Source: Streptomyces spiralis
GTDB lineage: Bacteria > Actinomycetota > Actinomycetes > Streptomycetales > Streptomycetaceae
DNA: 64,000 bases
NCBI RefSeq assembly: GCF_014654675.1
Contig: NZ_BNBC01000007.1
Coordinates: forward strand, 147,256-211,255
Direction: 5' to 3'
Shown here: positions 9,462 through 20,433 of the stretch, piece by piece
Numbering within the stretch: position 1 is the first letter of the stretch
Layout: every line of letters starts with the position of its first letter
Notes under the pieces: model-generated
What the model was told of the DNA's origin: nothing
The model's input: the letters and a program-made list of their open reading frames with translations, nothing else
Databases searched by the model: none
Program-made: the position numbers and the translations under genes

Positions 9462-12133
9462 GCCGGAACGCCGCCCCCACCGCGCCCCGGACGCGCCCCG
9501 CGGTGCACGCCGCCTCCGGCAAACGGCTCGGAGCCGCCCACCCCCGACAGGAAGGACCGACCGACTTACGGCTCGTCCCTCCCGCGCTCGCGGCCTGGGC
9601 GACGGCGGCCGTGGCTCTGGCGGCGCCGGCGGGATGGGTCACAGGCTTCGTGGCAGCGTGCCTCGCCGCAGCCGCCGTGCTCCTGTTCGCCACCCGGCAG
9701 CAGCGAGGACGTACCAGGCGGAGCAGGACAGCACCCGCACGCGAACTCGCGCCCACCCCCACCCCCACGCCCTCGCCACCCGCACCGCCACTGCCGCCCG
9801 AGCCGCAGCCGTCCTCACCCTCACCTCCACTCCCACCCCCAGCCCCATCCACCGGCTCGCGTGGCTGGGCGCGCAGTTCCGTCGCCGCGGTGCTGCTCGC
9901 CGCCGCCGCGGCCGCCGCTTCCGCGGGGCTGCACGGGGCCGACGTGCGCCGAGGACCCGTACCCGGGCTGGCCCGGCAGTACGCCACGGTGACCGCCGAG
10001 GTGGAGCTGACCTCCGATCCCCGGCTCACCCGGCCCCGGGTCAGCGGCGACCACATGGCGCCGGACTCGGTGCTGATCGACGCCGAGGTACGGCGCGTGG
10101 AGCGGGTGGGCGACGCGGGGGCCGTGGAGACCCGGGCGCCCGTGCTGATCCTGGTGAACACCGCCGGGCAGGCGCACGGGCACGGAGCCGACGCGCGGCC
10201 CTCGCCCTGGCTGGGGCTGCTGCCGTCCACGCGGCTGAGAGTGACCGCGCGGCTGGCACCCCCGCTCACCGACGGCGACCGGATCGCGGCGGTACTGCGG
10301 GTCCGGGGCCGGGCGGCGCCCGAGGTGATCGGGGGACCGTCGGGGCCGCAACGGCTGGCGGGCCGGCTGCGGGCCGGGCTGCGCGCGGCGACGGACGGAC
10401 TGCCGGGGGACGCCCGGGCGCTGCTGCCGGGGCTGGTCGTGGGAGACACCTCCCGGGTCACGCCCGACTTGGACGAGGCGTTCAAGGAGACGGACCTCGC
10501 CCACACGCTGGCCGTCTCCGGAAGCAACCTCACGGTCCTGCTCGCCCTGCTCATCGGCCCGCCCGGACTGGCCCAGCACGTCGAACGCCGTGGCCTGGCG
10601 CCGAGACTCGGTCTGTCGCTGAGGGCCACCGCGCTGCTGTGCGGAGTGCTCACCCTCGGATTCGTCGTCGTGTGCCGGCCGGACCCGAGCGTACTGCGCG
10701 CCGCGGCGTGCGGGTCGGTCGCGCTGCTCGCCCTCGCGACCGGGCGCCGCCGATCGCTGATCCCGGCGCTGGCGACGGCCGTACTGCTGCTGGTGCTCTA
10801 CGACCCGTGGCTGGCCCGCAGTTACGGCTTCCTGCTGTCGGTGCTGGCCACCGGCGCCCTGCTCACGCTGGCGCCCCGCTGGAGCGCGGCGCTGCGCCGG
10901 CGCCGGGTGCCCGCCCGCCTGGCCGAGGCGCTGGCCGCCGCGGCAGCGGCGCAGGCGCTGTGCACGCCGGTGGTCGCCGTGCTGTCGGCGCGGGTCAGTC
11001 TGGTGGCGGTGCCGTGCAACCTGCTCGCGGAGGTCGCGGTCGCGCCCGCCACGGTGCTGGGCTTCGCGGCCCTGGTGACCGCGCCGTTGGCGATGCCGGT
11101 GGCGAAGGCGTTCGCGTGGTGCGCGAGTTGGCCCACCGGGTGGATCGCGGACGTGGCCAGGACCGGGGCGGCGCTGCCCGGCGGGGGAGTGGACTGGCCG
11201 GGCAGCTGGACCGGGGCGCTGCTGCTGGGTCTGGTCACCGTGGTGGTCGTACTGGTGGGCCGGCGGCTGCTGGGACACCCGTGGCTGTGCGCCCTGTGCG
11301 GGGTGCTGCTCCTGCTGGTACTGGTGCAGCCGCCGCCGCTGACCCGGGTGATCACCGGCTGGCCGCCTCCGGGCTGGCGGTTCGCGATGTGCGACGTGGG
11401 GCAGGGCGACGCCACGGTGCTGGCGGCCGGACCGGGCACCGGTGTGGTGGTGGACGCCGGACCCGACCCCAAGCCGGTGGACCGCTGTCTGCGCGCGCTG
11501 GGCATCACCAGGATCCCGTTGGTCGTGCTGACCCACTTCCACGCCGACCATGTGACCGGACTGCCCGGTGTCCTGCGGGGGCGTTCGGTGGGCGTGATCG
11601 AGACGACCGGGTACGAGGAGCCGGCGGACCAGGCGGAGTTCGTACGGAGGGAGGCAGCCGGGCAGGGCATCCCCCTCACCCACGCCGCCGCCGGGGAGGA
11701 GCGGCGGATCGGCGGGCTGAGCTGGCAGGTCCTGTGGCCTCCACCACGCCCGTCGGCGGATCCGGACGGGCCCAACGACGCCAGCGTGACGCTGCTCGTC
11801 CGCTCCGGCGGGCTGCGGCTGTTGCTGCTGGGCGACCTCGAACCACCGGCACAGCAGCAGCTGTTGCGGTCACCGGCCCTCGCCCGGCTGGTCGGCGTGG
11901 ATGTGCTCAAGGTCGCCCATCACGGCTCCGCCCACCAGGACCCGGACCTGATACGAGTGGTGGCCCCGCGGCTGGCGCTGATCTCCTGTGGCGCGGGCAA
12001 CATGTACGGACACCCGGCCCCGAGCACGGTCGCGGCGCTCCAGGCGGAGGGTGCGAGAGTGCTGCGGACGGACCGGGACGGATCGCTCGCGGTCACCGGA
12101 GCGGGCGCGGGGCTGCGCGTGGCACGGGACTGA
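9458..12133 (+). CDS. comEC: ComEC/Rec2 family DNA-uptake channel with C-terminal MBL domain; contains a TTA codon
   Basis: The protein has 891 aa. After two N-terminal hydrophobic segments and a striking proline/threonine-rich linker (residues about 90-130), the competence domain holds many membrane helices (about residues 330-620), including the conserved ALAVSGSNLTVL-like segment. The C-terminal 230 residues are a metallo-beta-lactamase fold with THFHADHVTG near residue 691 and KVAHHGS later. ComEC forms the inner-membrane channel for single-stranded DNA. Codon 37 (9566-9568) is TTA, the rare codon read only by the bldA tRNA in Streptomyces, so translation may be limited to late growth. 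It starts inside the stop of comEA. Confidence 0.95.
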   Translation: MSRNAAPTAPRTRPAVHAASGKRLGAAHPRQEGPTDLRLVPPALAAWATAAVALAAPAGWVTGFVAACLAAAAVLLFATRQQRGRTRRSRTAPARELAPTPTPTPSPPAPPLPPEPQPSSPSPPLPPPAPSTGSRGWARSSVAAVLLAAAAAAASAGLHGADVRRGPVPGLARQYATVTAEVELTSDPRLTRPRVSGDHMAPDSVLIDAEVRRVERVGDAGAVETRAPVLILVNTAGQAHGHGADARPSPWLGLLPSTRLRVTARLAPPLTDGDRIAAVLRVRGRAAPEVIGGPSGPQRLAGRLRAGLRAATDGLPGDARALLPGLVVGDTSRVTPDLDEAFKETDLAHTLAVSGSNLTVLLALLIGPPGLAQHVERRGLAPRLGLSLRATALLCGVLTLGFVVVCRPDPSVLRAAACGSVALLALATGRRRSLIPALATAVLLLVLYDPWLARSYGFLLSVLATGALLTLAPRWSAALRRRRVPARLAEALAAAAAAQALCTPVVAVLSARVSLVAVPCNLLAEVAVAPATVLGFAALVTAPLAMPVAKAFAWCASWPTGWIADVARTGAALPGGGVDWPGSWTGALLLGLVTVVVVLVGRRLLGHPWLCALCGVLLLLVLVQPPPLTRVITGWPPPGWRFAMCDVGQGDATVLAAGPGTGVVVDAGPDPKPVDRCLRALGITRIPLVVLTHFHADHVTGLPGVLRGRSVGVIETTGYEEPADQAEFVRREAAGQGIPLTHAAAGEERRIGGLSWQVLWPPPRPSADPDGPNDASVTLLVRSGGLRLLLLGDLEPPAQQQLLRSPALARLVGVDVLKVAHHGSAHQDPDLIRVVAPRLALISCGAGNMYGHPAPSTVAALQAEGARVLRTDRDGSLAVTGAGAGLRVARD

Positions 12134-12184
12134 CGGCCGGCGCCGACGGACGTCCGCATCGGTTCGGCGGTCCCGGGGGCGACA

Positions 12185-12439
12185 ATGGCCGGCGTGAGTG
12201 ATGTGAGACATGTACTGGTGCTGCCCGACCGCGATTCCGCGGAGGAGGCGGCTCAGGCGCTCGGGGTGCGGTTCGGAATCCGGGAGGAGCCGCAGCTCGT
12301 ACGGGACGCGCTGGCCGGTGAGGACGATGCCGAGGACGCGCAGTGGCTCGTCGTCCTGCGGGACGAGGAGGAACGGCTGGACCCCGGGGAGCTGGACGAG
12401 TTCGCGGCGCAGTGGGACGGCTGGCGCGAGGAGCCGTAG
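12185..12439 (+). CDS. Small acidic conserved protein, unknown function
   Basis: The protein has 84 aa, very acidic, with no hydrophobic segment. The fold prediction by eye is beta-alpha-beta: a VLVLPDRD strand, a helix with Ala/Glu, a second strand WLVVLRDEEE, then a short helix. Starts at ATG 12185 or GTG 12194 (VSDVRHVL) are both possible; neither has a good ribosome binding site. It sits between comEC and holA on the same strand with 50-60 bp gaps. I do not recognise the family. Confidence 0.65.
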   Translation: MAGVSDVRHVLVLPDRDSAEEAAQALGVRFGIREEPQLVRDALAGEDDAEDAQWLVVLRDEEERLDPGELDEFAAQWDGWREEP

Positions 12440-12498
12440 GCGGTTCTCGCAGACCGCCGCGCCGCCCGTTGTCAGTGCCGCGTGGGATGCTTGTCGCG

Positions 12499-13500
12499 AT
12501 GGCCAGGAAGACTGCGAATGACGACCCCCTCGCCCCGGTGACGCTCGCCGTCGGGCAGGAGGACCTCCTGCTCGACCGTGCCGTGCAGGAGGTGGTGGCC
12601 GCCGCGAAGGCCGCCGACGCCGACACGGACGTACGGGACCTCGCCCCGGACCAGTTGCAGCCCGGCACGCTCGCCGAGCTGACCAGTCCGTCGCTCTTCG
12701 CGGAGCGCAAGGTCGTGGTCGTACGCAACGCGCAGGACCTTTCGGCCGACACGATCAAGGACGTGAAGGCGTATCTGGGGGCGCCCGCCGAGGAGATCAC
12801 CCTGGTGCTGCTGCACGCGGGCGGCGCGAAGGGCAAGGGGCTGCTGGACGCCGCGCGCAAGGCGGGGGCGCGGGAGGTGGCCTGCCCGAAGATGACCAAG
12901 CCGGCCGACCGGCTCGCCTTCGTGCGGGGCGAGTTCCGCGGGCTCGGGCGTTCGGCCACGCCCGAGGCGTGCCAGGCGCTGGTGGACGCGATCGGCAGTG
13001 ATCTGCGCGAGCTGGCGTCGGCGGTGTCGCAGCTGGTCGCCGATGTCGAGGGGACGATCGACGAGGCCGTCGTCGGTCGCTACTACACCGGGCGGGCCGA
13101 GGCCTCCAGCTTCACCGTCGCGGACCGGGCCGTGGAGGGCCGGGCCGCGGAGGCTCTGGAGGCGCTGCGGTGGTCGCTCGCCACGGGAGTCGCGCCGGTG
13201 ATGATCACCAGCGCGCTGGCCCAGGGCGTGCGCGCGATCGGGAAGCTGGCGTCCGCGCGCGGCGGACGCCCCGCCGACCTGGCGCGGGAGCTCGGCATGC
13301 CGCCGTGGAAGATCGACCGGGTCCGGCAGCAGATGCGCGGCTGGACCCCGGACGGGATCTCGGTGGCCCTGCGGGCGGTGGCCGAGGCGGACGCCGGGGT
13401 GAAGGGCGGCGGCGACGACCCCGAGTACGCCCTGGAGAAGGCCGTCGTGACCATCGCCCGAGCGGCACGCTCACGGGGCCGGGCCCAGGGCACGCCCTAG
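12499..13500 (+). CDS. holA: DNA polymerase III, delta subunit (clamp loader)
   Basis: The protein has 333 aa, normal for HolA. It starts MARKTANDDP; an ATG four codons earlier (12487) is also possible. Neither has a clear ribosome binding site, so the transcript could be leaderless. The N-terminal part has the AAA-like core with a degenerate P-loop region (TLAVGQEDLLLDRAV), the segment PSLFAERKVVVVRNA, and the C-terminal collar helices (LARELGMPPWKIDRVRQQ). Delta opens the beta clamp within the clamp-loader complex. The gene order comEA-comEC-holA-rpsT is widespread in bacteria and supports the call. A bidirectional hairpin at 13555-13606 ends it. Confidence 0.95.
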   Translation: MARKTANDDPLAPVTLAVGQEDLLLDRAVQEVVAAAKAADADTDVRDLAPDQLQPGTLAELTSPSLFAERKVVVVRNAQDLSADTIKDVKAYLGAPAEEITLVLLHAGGAKGKGLLDAARKAGAREVACPKMTKPADRLAFVRGEFRGLGRSATPEACQALVDAIGSDLRELASAVSQLVADVEGTIDEAVVGRYYTGRAEASSFTVADRAVEGRAAEALEALRWSLATGVAPVMITSALAQGVRAIGKLASARGGRPADLARELGMPPWKIDRVRQQMRGWTPDGISVALRAVAEADAGVKGGGDDPEYALEKAVVTIARAARSRGRAQGTP

Positions 13501-13554
13501 GGGCCTCTCGCCGATCATGCCGGGCGGATCGACGAGACACCCTCTGAATGCAAG

Positions 13555-13606
13555 CCGAAGGCCCCGGCCGCTTTCCCTGGGGAAGGGAGGCGGTCGGGGC
13601 CTTCGG
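13555..13606. terminator. Bidirectional terminator between holA and rpsT
   Basis: Perfect 11-bp outer stem: ccgaaggcccc (13555-13565) with ggggccttcgg (13596-13606). It lies between convergent genes and can serve both. Confidence 0.8.
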
Positions 13607-13724
13607 TCACGCTCGTGGATCCATGCCCGCGTGGCGAACGCAGGCCGCGCATGGATCCTGGGTGCCGGTCGGGAGCGGATGAGAGAGGGCCCGCTCTGGT
13701 CCTCCCGGCGTCAAGTCAGGAAGT

Positions 13725-13991
13725 TCAGCCCTTGAGGGACGCGACCTTGGTAGCCAGCGCCGACTTCTTGTTGGCGGCCTGGTTCTTGTGGATGACGCCC
13801 TTCGAGACGGCCTTGTCGAGCTGACGCGCGGCAGCGCGCTGGTACTCGGTGGCCTTCTCGACGTCACCCGCGGCAGCGGCCTCGCGGGCCTTGCGGATCG
13901 CGGTCTTCAGGGAGGACTTGACGGCCTTGTTGCGCAGCCGAGCCTTCTCGTTGGTCTTGATCCGCTTGATCTGGGACTTGATGTTCGCCAC
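13725..13991 (-). CDS. rpsT: 30S ribosomal protein S20
   Basis: The protein has 88 aa, Lys/Arg/Ala-rich and all helical, starting (V/M)[17 protein letters not shown], the S20 signature. The start is GTG at 13991, with AGAAGG seven bases upstream on the minus strand. Longer upstream frames are not needed. S20 binds 16S rRNA early in 30S assembly. It is divergent from lepA across about 210 bp. Confidence 0.97.
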   Translation of the reverse strand: MANIKSQIKRIKTNEKARLRNKAVKSSLKTAIRKAREAAAAGDVEKATEYQRAAARQLDKAVSKGVIHKNQAANKKSALATKVASLKG

Positions 13992-14200
13992 GAATGAGCC
14001 TTCTCTTTCGAAATTTTCCGACGTGCCTCGCGCTGAGAGGGCATGAGACACAGCCACCCACACTACCAGCGGCCCGTCGAGTGGCCCAAACCCGTCGCAG
14101 GTCGCCGTCCGTGGGACCATGGAGACTACGTATCGATCCGACCCGAGACCGCAGACGGACAAGCACACGTATGCGGACGCCTCAAGAATCAGGACCCTGC
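13992..14200. promoter_or_regulatory. Divergent promoter region rpsT / lepA
   Basis: This 209-bp gap lies between two divergently transcribed translation genes. It must hold both promoters. No clear operator or hairpin stands out. Confidence 0.5.
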
Positions 14201-16069
14201 GTGCCCGCGACCCCTACCCATGTGCCCGAGCCGAGCCGTACCGACCCGGCTCTGATCCGCAATTTCTGCATCATCGCGCACATCGACCACGGCAAGTCCA
14301 CGCTCGCCGACCGGATGCTCCAGCTGACCGGTGTGGTTGAGCAGCGGCAGATGCGCGCTCAGTACCTCGACCGCATGGACATCGAGCGCGAGCGCGGCAT
14401 CACGATCAAGTCCCAGGCGGTGCGTCTGCCGTGGGCCCCCACCCACGACCCCGGCAACACGCACATCCTCAACATGATCGACACCCCGGGGCACGTCGAC
14501 TTCACCTACGAGGTCTCACGGTCGCTCGCCGCCTGTGAGGGGACCATCCTCCTCGTCGACGCGGCCCAGGGCATCGAGGCGCAGACCCTCGCCAACCTCT
14601 ACCTGGCGATGGAGAACGACCTCACGATCATCCCCGTCCTCAACAAGATCGACCTGCCGGCCGCCCAGCCGGAGAAGTTCGCCGAGGAGCTGGCCAACCT
14701 CGTCGGCTGCGACCCCGACGACGTGCTGAAGGTCTCCGCCAAGACCGGACTCGGCGTCGAGGCGCTGCTGGACAAGGTGGTCGAGCAGATCCCCGCCCCG
14801 GTCGGCGTCGAGGACGCCCCCGCCCGCGCGATGATCTTCGACTCGGTCTACGACTCCTACCGGGGTGTCGTGACGTACGTCCGTGTGATCGACGGTCAGC
14901 TCAACAAGCGCGAGCGGATCCGGATGATGTCCACCGGCGCCACCCACGAGCTGCTGGAGATCGGCACCAACTCACCGGAGATGCTGCCGGCCGACGGCCT
15001 GGGCGTCGGCGAGGTCGGCTACCTCATCACCGGTGTGAAGGACGTCCGCCAGTCCAAGGTCGGTGACACCGTCACCAGCCAGAACAAGGGCGCCGAGGAG
15101 GCGCTCGGCGGCTACAAGGACCCCAAGCCGATGGTCTTCTCGGGCCTGTATCCGCTGGACGGGTCCGACTACCCGGAGCTGCGCGAGGCCCTGGACAAGC
15201 TCCAGCTCAACGACGCCGCGCTGGTCTACGAGCCGGAGACGTCCGCGGCCCTCGGCTTCGGCTTCCGCGTCGGCTTCCTCGGCCTGCTGCACCTGGACGT
15301 GATCCGGGAGCGGCTGGAGCGCGAGTTCGGGCTCGACCTGATCGCGACCGCGCCGAACGTGGTCTACCGCGTGGTCATGGAGGACGGGACCGAGCACACG
15401 GTCACCAACCCCAGCGAGTTCCCCGAGGGCAAGATCAACGAGGTGTACGAGCCGGTCGTGCGCGCCACCATCCTGGCGCCGACCGAGTTCATCGGCTCGA
15501 TCATGGAGCTGTGCCAGACCAGGCGCGGCACCCTGCTCGGCATGGACTACCTCTCCGAGGACCGGGTCGAGATCCGCTACACCCTCCCGCTCGCGGAGAT
15601 CGTCTTCGACTTCTTCGATCAGCTGAAGTCCAAGACCCGCGGCTACGCCTCCCTGGACTACGAGCCCACCGGTGAGCAGACGTCGAGCCTGGTCAAGGTC
15701 GACATCCTGCTGCACGGCGACAAGGTGGACGCGTTCTCGGCGATCACGCACAAGGACGCGGCGTACGCGTACGGCGTGCGGCTCGTCGCCAAGCTGCGCG
15801 AGCTCATCCCGCGGCAGGCCTTCGAGGTACCGATCCAGGCCGCCATCGGCTCCCGCGTGATCGCCCGCGAGACCATCCGCGCCATCCGCAAGGACGTCCT
15901 CGCCAAGTGCTACGGCGGTGACATCTCCCGTAAGCGGAAGCTGCTGGAGAAGCAGAAGGAGGGCAAGAAGCGCATGAAGATGGTGGGTTCCGTGGAGGTT
16001 CCGCAGGAGGCCTTCATCGCGGTGCTCTCCAGCGATGACAGCGCGGGATCGGCCAAGGGCAAGAAGTAA
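14201..16069 (+). CDS. lepA: Elongation factor 4 (LepA), ribosome back-translocase GTPase
   Basis: The protein has 622 aa. Start GTG 14201 ([12 protein letters not shown]) has AGGAC five bases upstream. G1 is AHIDHGKST (26-34), G2/G3 are [10 protein letters not shown] and DTPGHVDF, and G4 is NKID. EF-G-like domains II, III and V follow, then the LepA-specific C-terminal domain with [16 protein letters not shown]. LepA acts on stalled or mistranslocated ribosomes and in 30S biogenesis. It is a single-gene unit closed by a strong hairpin. Confidence 0.98.
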   Translation: MPATPTHVPEPSRTDPALIRNFCIIAHIDHGKSTLADRMLQLTGVVEQRQMRAQYLDRMDIERERGITIKSQAVRLPWAPTHDPGNTHILNMIDTPGHVDFTYEVSRSLAACEGTILLVDAAQGIEAQTLANLYLAMENDLTIIPVLNKIDLPAAQPEKFAEELANLVGCDPDDVLKVSAKTGLGVEALLDKVVEQIPAPVGVEDAPARAMIFDSVYDSYRGVVTYVRVIDGQLNKRERIRMMSTGATHELLEIGTNSPEMLPADGLGVGEVGYLITGVKDVRQSKVGDTVTSQNKGAEEALGGYKDPKPMVFSGLYPLDGSDYPELREALDKLQLNDAALVYEPETSAALGFGFRVGFLGLLHLDVIRERLEREFGLDLIATAPNVVYRVVMEDGTEHTVTNPSEFPEGKINEVYEPVVRATILAPTEFIGSIMELCQTRRGTLLGMDYLSEDRVEIRYTLPLAEIVFDFFDQLKSKTRGYASLDYEPTGEQTSSLVKVDILLHGDKVDAFSAITHKDAAYAYGVRLVAKLRELIPRQAFEVPIQAAIGSRVIARETIRAIRKDVLAKCYGGDISRKRKLLEKQKEGKKRMKMVGSVEVPQEAFIAVLSSDDSAGSAKGKK

Positions 16070-16120
16070 CCGTCGGTAGCCCGGAGCGAGCAGCCGGCAC
16101 CCCGGCGAACCGGGTGAAAA

Positions 16121-16152
16121 GGGGCCCGTCGCGTGAAAGTGCGGCGGGCCCC
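16121..16152 (+). terminator. lepA terminator
   Basis: A 12-bp stem, 16121-16132 with 16141-16152, has one G-U pair and an 8-base loop. Confidence 0.85.
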
Positions 16153-16242
16153 TGTGCATGGAGGCGGTCGCCCTCGGTAGGAAGTGACAGGCCGCAGCCC
16201 CTTACGCGGTGGCGGAAGGCGCCTTAATCTGTCCCTGCTCGA

Positions 16243-16262
16243 TAGTTACTCGCGAGTTAAAC
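16243..16262. promoter_or_regulatory. Palindromic operator candidate before the acyl-CoA synthetase
   Basis: ACTCGCGAGT (16248-16257) is a perfect 10-bp palindrome flanked by TT/TAA, so the site reads close to TTACTCGCGAGTTAA. It lies 120-140 bp before the acyl-CoA synthetase start. TACT(C/G)GCGAGTA-like palindromes are typical of TetR-family regulators of fatty acid genes in actinobacteria; assigning one here is inference. Confidence 0.5.
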
Positions 16263-16290
16263 AACGGCTGCGAGCCACAACCCGTGAGTC

Positions 16291-16350
16291 ACCCCAGCCG
16301 CACCTGATCCACCCCAGCCGCACCTGATCCAGCCCAGCCACACCTGAGCC
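16291..16350 (+). repeat. Three-copy 20-bp tandem repeat
   Basis: Units 16291-16310 and 16311-16330 are identical (accccagccgcacctgatcc). Unit 16331-16350 differs at four positions, and a partial fourth unit follows. The array lies 35 bp before the start of the acyl-CoA synthetase, in its 5' untranslated region or promoter. Confidence 0.9.
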
Positions 16351-16384
16351 AGCCGCCGCACTGTCGCGGGCCCCGGAGGATGTC

Positions 16385-18259
<1,875 letters not shown>

Positions 18260-18299
18260 CCGGGGCCGAAACGAACGGGAACCAACCGAACGAACGAAG

Positions 18300-18328
18300 C
18301 GGACAGATCCGTTGATCGGATCTGTCCG
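18300..18328 (+). terminator. Terminator after the acyl-CoA ligase
   Basis: A perfect 12-bp stem, cggacagatccg (18300-18311) with cggatctgtccg (18317-18328), has a 5-base loop. A partly T-rich tail follows. Confidence 0.85.
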
Positions 18329-18467
18329 TCTTCGTATACGGATTGCGTCTGGTTCTTGTCTGGCTGGCTCATTTCGGTTACTCGGTGCTCATGGACGCGG
18401 TCTTTCTGTCACCCTGTCCGCGTCGTGCGTGCCGAGGGCGCGCGTCCGCACTGTCCGGGGAGCCGTC

Positions 18468-20342
18468 ATGGTGGCCATTCCGACGCAACGGGAGACGCTC
18501 TCCCGTGGCGGTGACACGGCTGCGCAGCAGCGCGCTCAGGAGCGTACCCAGGCGCATGCGACCCTGCCCGGAAGCCCTCTCGCGCCGGGCTCCGCCCGTG
18601 GGCTGGCGCGCGCGGCGCTCACGGAGTGGCGAGAGCTCGGACTGACCGTTCCCGACCGCCTCGCCGACGACGTCCTGGTGGTCGTCAGCGAACTGGTCAC
18701 CAACGCCGTCGTGCACGCGGGCACCGACGTCGAGCTGGTCTGCCGTCTGGAGCCGGAGACCGGCGCGTGCGTCGTCGAGGTGTCCGACCAGCACCCCTCG
18801 CGCGCCCCCCGCGGCCACGTCGGCGAGGCGCCGTACGAACCCCCGGAGTACGGCCGCGGGCTGCGGCTCGTCGCCGCGCTCGCCGAGGAGTGGGGCGTCA
18901 CCTACCGGACCGGGGCCAAGACGGTGTGGGCACGGCTGCCCGCCGAGGGCGACGAGGAGGACACCGAGGCGTACCACGCGGAGCCCGGCCTCGGCGTCGC
19001 CGAGATCCTCGCCCCCGACCCGCAGCGCGCCGAACGCGACCGCGAATGGCTGGGCCGCGGCGCCCTGTCCTTTCTCGCCGAGGCCTCCGACCTGCTCGCC
19101 GGGCAGCTCGACGAGGACCTGGTCGCCGCGCTCACCGGGCAGCTGATCGTGCCCCGGCTGGCCGACTGGTGCGCGGTGTGGCTGGAGGACGAGGCCACCG
19201 CCCGGGGAGGCTGGAACGACGGCACGGGCGCCGCCGGACCGCGGCTCGCCCGCGTCTGGCACGGCAGCGAGAACCACCTGGAGGAGCTGCGCCGTGCCCT
19301 GGAGAAGGACCCTCCGCAGCCCACCGAGGACTTACGCTCCGGCCCGGCCCCCTACCCCTGGCCCGCGCAGGCCCTCGGCCCCCGCGCGGCCGACGGCGCC
19401 GCGCTCGCCTACCGTCTGATCGCCGGCGGCCGCCCGCTGGGCACGCTCGTCATCGGCCGGGCCGGGCTGGCGCGCTTCCCCGACGAGATCACCGGGCTGG
19501 TGGAGGACCTGAGCCGACGGGTGGCGCTCGGCATCGGCGCGGCCCGGCAGTACGCCCGCCAGGCCACCATCAGCGCCGTGCTCCAGCGCGGGCTGCTGCC
19601 CGGCGCGGTCGCCGAGATCCCCGGAGTGCGCAGCGCCCTCGTCTACGAGCCCTGCGACCAGGGCGGCCCCAGCGGCGACTTCTACGACCTCTTCCCGGCC
19701 GGTGACGGCCGCTGGTGCTTCGCGGTGGGCGACGTACAGGGCAAGGGCCCGGAGGCCGCCGTGGTCATCGGACTCGCCCGGCCCTGGCTGCGGCTGCTGG
19801 CCCGCGAGGGCTACGGCGTCGCCGACGTCCTGGACCGCCTCAACCAGCTCCTCCTCGACGACGCCACCGAGGCCGCCGACGCGGCCGCCCGGGCCCTCGT
19901 GGGCCCCGTCGCCCCCGGCGACGGCCCCCAGACCCGCTTCCTGTCCCTCCTGTACGGCGAGCTCGTCCCCTTCGACGGCGGCGTCCGCTGCACCCTCGCC
20001 AGCGCCGGGCACCCGCTGCCGCTGCTGCTCACCCGCGCCGGGGACGTCCGTCCGGTCGCGCGCCCGCAGACCCTGCTCGGTGTCATCGAGGACGAGACGT
20101 ACACCAGCGACGCCTTCGAGCTGGAGCCCGGTGACACGCTGCTGTGCGTCACCGACGGGGTGACCGAGCGGCGCTGCGGCTCGCGCCAGTTCGACGACGG
20201 CGACGGGCTCGCCGCCGCACTCGCCGACTGCGCCGGGCTGGACGCCGGCTCGATCGCCGAGCGCATCCAGCTGCTCGTGCACGAGTTCGCGGAACGCCCG
20301 CCCGAGGACGATCTGGCCCTGATGGTGCTCCAGGCGCAGTGA
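18468..20342 (+). CDS. Regulatory SpoIIE-type PP2C phosphatase with anti-sigma-like ATPase and GAF domains; contains a TTA codon
   Basis: The protein has 624 aa. The ATG at 18468 follows GGGGAG. Residues 40-165 form an RsbW-like HATPase (VSELVTNAVVHA N-box, then GRGLRLVAALAEEWG). Residues about 185-370 resemble a GAF domain. Residues 380-624 are a SpoIIE-like PP2C phosphatase with metal-binding PSGDFYDLF near 402 and GDVQGKGPEAA near 421. Such fusions act in partner switching: the ATPase may phosphorylate an anti-anti-sigma factor and the phosphatase reset it. No sigma or STAS gene is adjacent, so the partners are elsewhere. Codon 289 (19332-19334) is TTA, a possible bldA checkpoint linking it to development. 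Confidence 0.9.
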   Translation: MVAIPTQRETLSRGGDTAAQQRAQERTQAHATLPGSPLAPGSARGLARAALTEWRELGLTVPDRLADDVLVVVSELVTNAVVHAGTDVELVCRLEPETGACVVEVSDQHPSRAPRGHVGEAPYEPPEYGRGLRLVAALAEEWGVTYRTGAKTVWARLPAEGDEEDTEAYHAEPGLGVAEILAPDPQRAERDREWLGRGALSFLAEASDLLAGQLDEDLVAALTGQLIVPRLADWCAVWLEDEATARGGWNDGTGAAGPRLARVWHGSENHLEELRRALEKDPPQPTEDLRSGPAPYPWPAQALGPRAADGAALAYRLIAGGRPLGTLVIGRAGLARFPDEITGLVEDLSRRVALGIGAARQYARQATISAVLQRGLLPGAVAEIPGVRSALVYEPCDQGGPSGDFYDLFPAGDGRWCFAVGDVQGKGPEAAVVIGLARPWLRLLAREGYGVADVLDRLNQLLLDDATEAADAAARALVGPVAPGDGPQTRFLSLLYGELVPFDGGVRCTLASAGHPLPLLLTRAGDVRPVARPQTLLGVIEDETYTSDAFELEPGDTLLCVTDGVTERRCGSRQFDDGDGLAAALADCAGLDAGSIAERIQLLVHEFAERPPEDDLALMVLQAQ

Positions 20343-20343
20343 C

Positions 20344-20424
20344 GGCGGGCAACCGCCCCGGGCCGGCCCGGCGGGGCAACCGCCCGGGTTCCGGACAGCG
20401 GGGCAACCGCCCGGGTGCTGGACA
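20344..20424 (+). repeat. 27-bp tandem repeat directly before hemW
   Basis: Units 20371-20397 and 20398-20424 are 27 bp each and differ at only two positions; both begin gcggggcaaccgcccgggt. A degenerate copy occupies 20344-20370. The array starts at the stop of the phosphatase gene and ends at the base before the first possible hemW start, so it fills the whole intergenic gap. Confidence 0.9.
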
Positions 20425-20433
20425 ATGGAAGGC

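Noticed and set aside
9821..11683. 620-codon frame opposite comEC
   Set aside because: Antisense shadow; Gln/His/Arg-rich, without domain features.
13994..14200. Longer N-terminal extension of LepA
   Set aside because: Extra residues match no LepA; GTG 14201 has a good ribosome binding site and the usual N-terminal distance to the G1 motif.
16291..16350. Possible CRISPR array
   Set aside because: Units are contiguous with no spacers, only three copies, and no cas genes are present.
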